A DNA stretch of 12,372 bases from Opitutaceae bacterium. Its GTDB lineage: Bacteria > Verrucomicrobiota > Verrucomicrobiia > Opitutales > Opitutaceae. The stretch covers positions 1-12,372 of the forward strand of contig JAPOIC010000036.1 of assembly GCA_029979145.1 (NCBI GenBank). The letters are read 5' to 3'. How positions within the stretch are numbered: the first letter of the stretch is position 1; every line of letters begins with the position of its first letter. The position numbers and the translations under genes are program-made. Shown piece after piece: positions 7,813 to 12,372 of this stretch. Under the pieces are notes generated by a model that was given only the letters and a program-made list of their open reading frames with translations, had not been told where the DNA came from and made no database searches.

Positions 7813-9204
7813 TCACAGCCCGTTGCGCGCCATCACTCCGGCATACCAGTGCGCGGACGACTTCGGAGTTCTTTTCTTTGTGGCGAAGTCCACGTGGTGC
7901 AGGCCGAAGCGTTTGCTGTAGCCGAGCGCCCACTCGAAATTGTCCATCAACGACCACACGAAGTAACCGCGCAGGTCCACGCCGTCGTCGTTGATCGCCG
8001 CATGACAGGCGGACAGGTAACGGTTGATGAAGCCGACGCGCCGGGTGTCGTTCACCGCCACGGTCACGTCCTCTTCGCCCGGCAGGGCGCAGCCGTTCTC
8101 GGTGATGTAGATCGGCGGGTGACCGTAACGGCGGTCGATCCAGCCGAGCATCTTGCGGCAAAAGTCCGGCACGACGTTCCAGCCCATGTCGGTCTTCTCC
8201 CAGGTCGGGTCGTCGGCCAAGGCCACGCGCTGGTCGGCCGCCATGCCGCCGTTGCCGGTGGGCACGGTCGTGGTCACGGCCTCGCCGGCCGGGGGCTCGG
8301 ACGCAAGCATGCCACCGTAGAAGTTTAGGCCGAAGAAATCGCTGGAGTCGCGCACCAGCGCGCGGTCGGCGTCGCTCCACTGCGGCAACCGGTCGCCCAC
8401 GGCGCTGCGCATGCAATCCGGGTAGTTGCCGCGGTAGATCGGGTCGGCGAACCAACCGAGGAAGAATTCCAACCCGCGCTCGGCGGCGGCACGATCCGCG
8501 GCCGAGTCGGTCTGGGGCTCGCGCCAGTCGCAGTTGTTGGTGATGCCGATCACGCCCTTTTGTGCCGGTTGAAATTTGCGGCGGTAGAGGTCGACGATCT
8601 TGGCGTGCGCGCGGAGGAGGTTGTGCGCCGCGAGGTAGGGCTCTGTCTGGCTCACGCGCCCGGGCGCAAAATAGCCGATGCCGTGACCGAGCACGGCGCT
8701 GCACCAGGGCTCGTTGAGCGTGATCCAGTTCTTCACGCGGTCGCCGAATCGCTCAAAGCAGAGCTCAGCGTAGCGCGCAAAATGGTCGGCGATCTCCGGG
8801 TTGATCAGGCCGTCCGTCTCCAGCTGCAAGGCGAGCGGCAGGTCCCAGTGGTAGAGCGTGATCCACGGCGTGATGCCGTTGGCCAGCAGGGCGTCGATCA
8901 GGCGGTTGTAGAATGCGACGCCAGCTTCGTTGATCTCGCCGCGGCCCAACGGCAGGAGGCGGCTCCACGACAGCGAGAAACGGTAGGCCTTGAGCCCCAT
9001 CGCCTTCATCAGCGCGACGTCCTCGTCGACGCGGTGATAGTGATCGCAGGTGACGTCGCCGGTCTGATGCTGGTGCGTCTTGCCAGGCAGGTGCGTAAAC
9101 GCGTCCCAGATGCTCGGGCCGCGGCCATCGTTGCGCCAGGCGCCCTCGATCTGGTAGGACGCCGTCGCGGCGCCCCAAGTGAAATTGGCAGGGAAGAATT
9201 TCAT
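7813..9204 (-). CDS. GH1 beta-glucosidase (beta-glycosidase)
   Basis: A 463-residue single-domain protein, the usual GH1 length. It hydrolyses terminal beta-linked glucose (or galactose/fucose) with retention of configuration. All landmarks are present: the N-terminal FTWGAATASYQIEG (8-21) with Q18, YHWDLP with H119, the acid/base E165 in TLNEPW (162-167), the nucleophile E369 in YITENG (366-371), and W417/E424/W425 in FVWSLMDNFEW (415-425) for the glucose subsite. The frame is open upstream to 9426, but the GH1 fold begins at MKFFPANF, so ATG 9204 is the true start. No signal peptide is seen, so it acts in the cytoplasm, probably on imported glycosides or after rhamnose removal. There is no Shine-Dalgarno before the ATG; it overlaps the stop of the RAYT-like gene by four bases, implying coupled translation. 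Family and activity class are secure; the precise aglycone is unknown. Confidence 0.97.
   Translation of the reverse strand: MKFFPANFTWGAATASYQIEGAWRNDGRGPSIWDAFTHLPGKTHQHQTGDVTCDHYHRVDEDVALMKAMGLKAYRFSLSWSRLLPLGRGEINEAGVAFYNRLIDALLANGITPWITLYHWDLPLALQLETDGLINPEIADHFARYAELCFERFGDRVKNWITLNEPWCSAVLGHGIGYFAPGRVSQTEPYLAAHNLLRAHAKIVDLYRRKFQPAQKGVIGITNNCDWREPQTDSAADRAAAERGLEFFLGWFADPIYRGNYPDCMRSAVGDRLPQWSDADRALVRDSSDFFGLNFYGGMLASEPPAGEAVTTTVPTGNGGMAADQRVALADDPTWEKTDMGWNVVPDFCRKMLGWIDRRYGHPPIYITENGCALPGEEDVTVAVNDTRRVGFINRYLSACHAAINDDGVDLRGYFVWSLMDNFEWALGYSKRFGLHHVDFATKKRTPKSSAHWYAGVMARNGL
9201..9204 (-). promoter_or_regulatory. ATGA stop/start overlap: RAYT-like gene to GH1 gene
   Basis: The TGA of the RAYT-like gene (9203-9201) and the ATG of the GH1 gene (9204-9202) share ATGA on the - strand. 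The bases just before the GH1 ATG (CCTCTGCTTT) contain no ribosome binding site, so GH1 translation probably depends on ribosomes finishing the RAYT-like frame. Confidence 0.85.
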
Positions 9205-10145
9205 AAAGCAGAGGAATGGGTGGCGCGATAGCGCGCGAGGTAGGTGCTGACGGTGCTGCCTTTGCCCATGTGCAGTCGCTGGCCGAGCCAAGGGTTGGTT
9301 GCGGTCGTGGTGCGCCGCAGGGTTTCGGCGAGGGCCAGTTTCCACTCGGCTCCGCGCGGATCGCGGCGCAGGTCGGCGTCGGTCTTGCCGGCGCGTTCTA
9401 ACAATTTGGCGACAGCCTGCTCCCACACGGCCTCGCGCAACTCCGCCAGATCGTCGCCGTGCAGTGCCTGCTGGCGCAGCCGGCCCGCCTGCGCCTGTGC
9501 GATACCCTGCCGCCAGCCGTCGCTGCCAATGGCCCAGCCGCGTTCCATGCCGGCGAAACCCGCAAAGGCCTGCTCATCCACGTCGGTCGCGAGGCAATCC
9601 AGCCATTCGCCGTAACGCGCCCAGTCCTCCGGGGTGTCGCGGTAGCCGCGGATCTGGCCGAGCCATTCGCCGCAGCCCAAGCCCATTGGGCGTTCCTCGC
9701 CGCGCAGGAATCTTCGCAGGCTGCCCCAGCGAAACGCCGGCAATTGTGCCAGAGTCACGAGCCCGGTCCGAACCGGCGCGAGGTGCACCCAGGACACGAC
9801 GTTGGCCAGCGTGCGGCCGGGCTCGACCAGCCGCGCTTGATAGCGGCTCTGAAACAGATGCCCCTGCTCGCCTACCTGCCGGTTGAACCGCGCGGCGAAG
9901 GTGCCCTGCAACCAGTGCATGCCGGCGACGAGGTTGCCGCGCGGCGTGCCCACCACGAGAAAGTATTGGTCCGGCAAAAGCGACCACGCGTGCAGGTGCC
10001 AGCCACTCTGCGCGCAGGCTTCGGTGACACAGGTCTCAAACGCTTGCGCAGCCGCCGCGGTGCCGAACACCTCGCGCCGGTAGTTGCCGCGGTTGGAGAC
10101 GAGGTAAAGCGCCCCGGGGAACTCAATTCGCGGTTTGCGCGCCAT
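9201..10145 (-). CDS. RAYT-like (TnpA_REP, Y1 HUH transposase family) protein with all catalytic residues substituted
   Basis: A 314-residue protein from ATG 10145 (MARKPRIEFPGALYLVSNRG); a TTG 15 codons upstream is less likely. The N-terminal half follows the REP-associated tyrosine transposase pattern: FPGALYLVSNRGNYRREVF (9-27), GTPRGNLVAGMHWLQGTFAA (66-85), FNRQ.....GHLFQSRYQA (87-104) and WVHLAPVRTGLV (119-130). Where active members have 'NHxH' (HUH), this one has D59-Q60-Y61-F62, and where they have the nucleophilic tyrosine in 'YxxxNPVRAG' it has W119 with A123 in place of N. Residues ~150-314 form the longer C-terminal extension seen in some RAYT groups, ending in a helical LGQRLHMGKGSTVSTYLARY (288-307) that could bind DNA. 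The frame is intact and ends in a 4-base overlap with GH1. It probably still binds DNA or RNA hairpins but cannot cleave by the known mechanism. A REP-like pair lies 79 bases upstream. Confidence 0.85.
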   Translation of the reverse strand: MARKPRIEFPGALYLVSNRGNYRREVFGTAAAAQAFETCVTEACAQSGWHLHAWSLLPDQYFLVVGTPRGNLVAGMHWLQGTFAARFNRQVGEQGHLFQSRYQARLVEPGRTLANVVSWVHLAPVRTGLVTLAQLPAFRWGSLRRFLRGEERPMGLGCGEWLGQIRGYRDTPEDWARYGEWLDCLATDVDEQAFAGFAGMERGWAIGSDGWRQGIAQAQAGRLRQQALHGDDLAELREAVWEQAVAKLLERAGKTDADLRRDPRGAEWKLALAETLRRTTTATNPWLGQRLHMGKGSTVSTYLARYRATHSSAL

Positions 10146-10224
10146 GGTGCGCCAGCACTCCAGCAAGCGCGACGATGACGGACAAACCAAAAGCGGATGA
10201 GGAGCGTTGGGATTGGCGGATTGA
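10146..10224. other. Leader region of the RAYT-like/GH1 pair
   Basis: This 79-base gap separates the RAYT-like ATG from the REP-like pair. A GGAG lies about 12 bases before the ATG, too far for an ideal ribosome binding site. No clear -35/-10 promoter is visible. Any promoter for the RAYT-GH1 unit must be here, within the REP pair, or further upstream in the peptidase remnant. Confidence 0.3.
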
Positions 10225-10301
10225 TATAGGGCGGGGTCGCTGACCCCGCCTCGATGTAGGACATCGTGACCGGAAGGCGGGGTCGGCGACCCCGCCCTAC
10301 A
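10225..10301. repeat. REP-like inverted pair (copy 2), between peptidase remnant and RAYT-like gene
   Basis: Two 26-base units face each other with a 25-base spacer. The + strand unit (10225-10250) has loop GCT and one change in its outer flank (TATAG for TGTAG). The - strand unit (10301-10276) has loop GCC on that strand and is identical base for base to 4412-4387. Both units here keep full 9-base arms, so either can form its own hairpin, or the two can pair into one long stem. The intact unit begins 4 bases after the peptidase stop codon (10306-10308), the same arrangement as in copy 1. The pair lies 79 bases upstream of the RAYT-like start, fitting the common RAYT-REP neighbourhood. Confidence 0.9.
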
Positions 10302-10305
10302 TCAG

Positions 10306-11359
10306 TCAGCTTGCGGAGAGCTCGAGCAGAATCGCGGCGTGCAGGTGTTGCAGGGGGTAACCGTAGGTGGCGAAGCCGTAGCCGTTCGCGCCCCGTGCCG
10401 CGCCCCAGGAATTCTTGAAGATGAACGTCGCGTCCTCGAGCCGCCCGGTCGGGCAACGGTAGCCGACCAGCGTGACTGCGTGATTGTAAGCGGGCGGCTG
10501 GGTGTTCAGGAGCGCCGCGCGGTCGTTGTGCAGGATGGGCCAAGCGGTGCCGATGGCGACGGGCACGCCGGCGTTGAGGGCGTGGACGATATTGTTGAGC
10601 TGGGTGGCGTTGTCGCGTCCTGGCACGCGATGCACCGCCACCTGCCCCCGGGCGCGCGCCGCGGCGATCGCACCGGGCGGGGGTTCTTCGGTCACGTTGT
10701 TCGTGCGGCCAATGGTGTTGGGCATGGCGCCGGCGGGCGGGATGCCGTAGCTGCGCAGGGCCGTGACCACTTCGGTCAGGGCAAAGCCGGTGTCGAGATC
10801 GTCACCCGTACGCTGGCCCGAAGGCCCGCCCAAACGTTGGATGGTGCGTGCGGTGGCCCAGACGAGGTATTCTTCCGAAAGTTTCTCCGCGCGACCGGTT
10901 TCCTCGGCGGCGAGATACTCCAGCGCGCTCACCACGGCAAAGACCGAGCAGCTCGGCCGGCGTGCCGAAACGCTGCAGCAACGCCTCAAAACCCGAGGCG
11001 GTCACCGCCGTCGGTTGCCGGGCTGCAGTCGCCGCCGCGGCCCGTGCCTGTCGCTTCTTGATCGCGGCCTGCATCGCGGCGTTCACGTCGGCCTCCGCTG
11101 CAGGATCGTAGCCGAACTTCTCCCGCAACGCCGGCGTCAGCTCGCTGAGCTTGACCGAGGCCATGCCGTCGCGGTGGAGAAAAAGCACCGTGCGGGGGTT
11201 CACCGATTTGATTCGCACGTCACGATAGGTCTTGGCACCCACCTTCAGCTTTTGCGGCTGCGTGCCCGGGCCGTAACGCTCGGCCGTCTCCGCCCGGACT
11301 CCGGGGACCGCGCCAACGAAGGCCAGCAGCAGGACCACGAGGAGTAGACGCACGCTCAT
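10306..11359 (-). pseudogene. Exported papain-like (C1-type) cysteine peptidase with small N-terminal beta domain, interrupted by a frameshift
   Basis: Two overlapping - strand frames give one protein. Frame A starts at ATG 11359 with a signal peptide (MSVRLLLVVLLLAFVGAVPG, cleavage after VRA), then a small domain (TYRDVRIKSVNPRTVLFLHR and following SVKLSELTP, about 11235-11100), a linker rich in Ala/Arg, and FEALLQRFGTPA. It then degenerates and stops at 10802. Frame B carries the catalytic domain: CSVFAVVSALEYL (Cys codon 10950-10948), NHAVTLVGY (His 10482-10480) and FKNSWGAARGANGYG (Asn 10413-10411), the Cys-His-Asn set of papain-like peptidases. It ends at 10306. Frame B is reached by skipping one base around 10951-10960; removing one G there would read GTPASCSVF. 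This is either a true inactivating one-base insertion or a sequencing error. If intact, the product would be a ~350-residue secreted peptidase. Programmed frameshifting seems unlikely because no slippery motif is obvious. Confidence 0.75.
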
Positions 11360-11460
11360 ACGGGTCGCAGCATGGCCGCGGCCGGAACGGGGTCGATATT
11401 TTCGTGCGAAAGCGGATGCACCATCGACAGCCACCGGCGGCAGGCTTTGCATCCGGATTC
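11360..11460. promoter_or_regulatory. Divergent intergenic region between peptidase and epimerase genes
   Basis: About 100 bases separate the peptidase ATG (11359, - strand) from the epimerase ATG (11461, + strand). Both promoters should lie here because the genes diverge. The only AT-rich patch is GATATTTTCG at about 11394-11403. I cannot point to convincing -35/-10 boxes for either direction, and neither start has a good Shine-Dalgarno sequence. Confidence 0.4.
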
Positions 11461-12372
11461 ATGAAAGTGTTGATCATCGGCGGGACGGGACTGATTTCCA
11501 CGGGCATCGTGAAAGCCCTGCAGGCGCGAGGGGCGGATATCACCGTCTTCAACCGCGGGCGCATGGAGGACCGGCTCGGCAACGTAAAACGCCTGATCGG
11601 CGACCGCGAGGATCGCGCGGCCTTCGAGCGCGCCATCGTAGAGGCGGGCCCGTGGGACGTGGCCATCGACATGATCTGTTTCAACCTTGAGCAGGCCGCG
11701 AGCGACGTGCGCGCCCTAGCGGGACGCTGCGGGCATTTTCTCTTTTGCAGCACCGTCTGCACCTACGGCAACACGCAGGCCATCGTCCCGACCGACGAAA
11801 CCACGCCGCAACAACCGCACTCGACCTACGGTCGCGGCAAGGTCGACTGCGAGCAGCTCTTCCTGCGCGCGCACGAGGACGGCCGGTTTCCGGTCACGAT
11901 CTTCCGCCCCTCGCACACCTACGGTCCCAGCGGCCCGGTGATCAACAACCTCGGCTGGGAGCCCTCGTTCGTCGACCGCCTGCGCCGCGGCCTTCCGGTG
12001 GTCGTCAGCGGCGACGGCCACGGGCTTTGGCAAAGCGCCTTTCACGAGGACGTCGGCCGTGGCTTCGCCTACGCCGCGGGCGAGCGCCACACCTTTGGCG
12101 AGGCTTACAACGCCACGGCGGACGAAGTCGTGACTTGGGATGACTATGTGCGCCGCACCGCAGCCGCGATCGGCGCGCCGGAGCCACGCATCGTGCATAT
12201 CCCTACCGACCTGCTGCTCTCGCTCGGCCACGAACGCCTGCAACCGCTCGAGGAAATTTTCCGCTACCACGGCGTGTATTCCAGCGAGAAGCTGAAGCGC
12301 GATGTGCCGGAGTTCCGGCACAAAACCCCTTACGAAGACGGCGTGCGCCGCACGGTTGAATGGCTCGACGCC
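11461..12372 (+). CDS. NAD(P)-dependent epimerase/dehydratase (extended SDR family), 3' end outside window
   Basis: The ATG at 11461 opens a frame that runs without a stop to the window edge, giving 304 residues. The N-terminal Rossmann motif is MKVLIIGGTGLIST, with G7-G8-T9-G10 and a serine (S13) where classical epimerases have the third glycine. The catalytic elements of extended SDRs are present: S97/T98 in FCSTVCTYG, and Y123 with K127 in STYGRGK. FRPSHTYGP (138-146) is the conserved segment that follows in sugar-nucleotide epimerases and CSP41-like relatives. The C-terminal part (HEDVGRGFAYA, then AYNATADEVVTWDDY) fits the substrate-binding lobe. Likely reaction: oxidation/epimerisation or dehydration of a nucleotide sugar or related sugar in the cytoplasm. 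It diverges from the peptidase gene, so it need not belong to the glycoside cluster. Fold secure, substrate unknown. Confidence 0.9.
   Translation, partial: MKVLIIGGTGLISTGIVKALQARGADITVFNRGRMEDRLGNVKRLIGDREDRAAFERAIVEAGPWDVAIDMICFNLEQAASDVRALAGRCGHFLFCSTVCTYGNTQAIVPTDETTPQQPHSTYGRGKVDCEQLFLRAHEDGRFPVTIFRPSHTYGPSGPVINNLGWEPSFVDRLRRGLPVVVSGDGHGLWQSAFHEDVGRGFAYAAGERHTFGEAYNATADEVVTWDDYVRRTAAAIGAPEPRIVHIPTDLLLSLGHERLQPLEEIFRYHGVYSSEKLKRDVPEFRHKTPYEDGVRRTVEWLDA

Noticed and set aside
9205..9426. N-terminal extension of the GH1 protein
   Set aside because: The extra 74 residues are Arg/His-rich, lie wholly within the RAYT-like coding region in another frame, and the GH1 fold starts normally at MKFFPANF.
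10225..10301. Short CRISPR array or toxin-antitoxin operator
   Set aside because: There are only two units, inverted and not direct, and no cas or toxin-like genes nearby.
10802..10989. Programmed ribosomal frameshift in the peptidase gene
   Set aside because: No slippery run or downstream pseudoknot is evident at the crossover, and a +1 shift in a secreted peptidase has no precedent that I know of. A mutation or sequencing error is simpler.
1..12372. tRNA, rRNA or riboswitch genes
   Set aside because: I looked in the intergenic gaps (4231-4415, 6435-6495, 7654-7812, 10146-10305, 11360-11460) and saw no cloverleaf, rRNA segment or known riboswitch core.

Overview
The window is GC-rich bacterial DNA, densely coded, with weak or absent Shine-Dalgarno sequences. 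It most resembles Opitutaceae or related Verrucomicrobiota. That placement rests on three things: the type of REP-associated transposase relative (with a C-terminal 'LGQRLHMG...VS' tail), the GC-rich REP-like inverted pairs, and an exported papain-like protein with a small N-terminal domain that I associate with Verrucomicrobiota. It is inference from protein style, with no database search behind it.

Layout. On the + strand, the window opens inside a Na+/phosphate cotransporter-type gene (2-1279) and closes inside an SDR-type epimerase gene (11461-12372). Everything between is on the - strand. In transcription order it contains: a signal-peptide/papain-like peptidase gene broken by a frameshift (11359-10306); a REP-like inverted pair (10301-10225); a RAYT-like protein that has lost its catalytic residues (10145-9201); a GH1 beta-glucosidase (9204-7813); a second, unrelated inverted repeat (7801-7715); an FHS-like MFS transporter (7653-6496); a large uncharacterised six-hairpin-type protein (6434-4416); a second REP-like pair (4412-4338); a GH78 alpha-L-rhamnosidase-like enzyme (4230-2095); and a sugar isomerase/epimerase-like TIM barrel (2098-1280). 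No stretch above 300 bases lacks a gene; the largest gap is 185 bases (4231-4415).

How the genes may work together. The GH1, MFS, six-hairpin, GH78 and isomerase genes look like a catabolic cluster for a small rhamnose- and glucose-containing plant glycoside, such as a rutinoside. None of the four enzymes has a visible signal peptide, so the likely scheme is uptake of the intact glycoside by the MFS carrier and cytoplasmic trimming. The substrate is inferred.

Most noteworthy. The RAYT-like gene keeps the whole fold, but both histidines of the HUH motif and the catalytic tyrosine are replaced (H to Q, H to F, Y to W). Its stop codon overlaps the GH1 start codon (ATGA), so it is translationally coupled to a sugar-degrading enzyme, while a REP-like pair lies 79 bases upstream of its start. 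The two REP-like pairs share an identical 26-base unit and sit in the same orientation 3-4 bases after stop codons. This looks like a domesticated RAYT with REP-like 3' ends in a sugar-utilisation locus.
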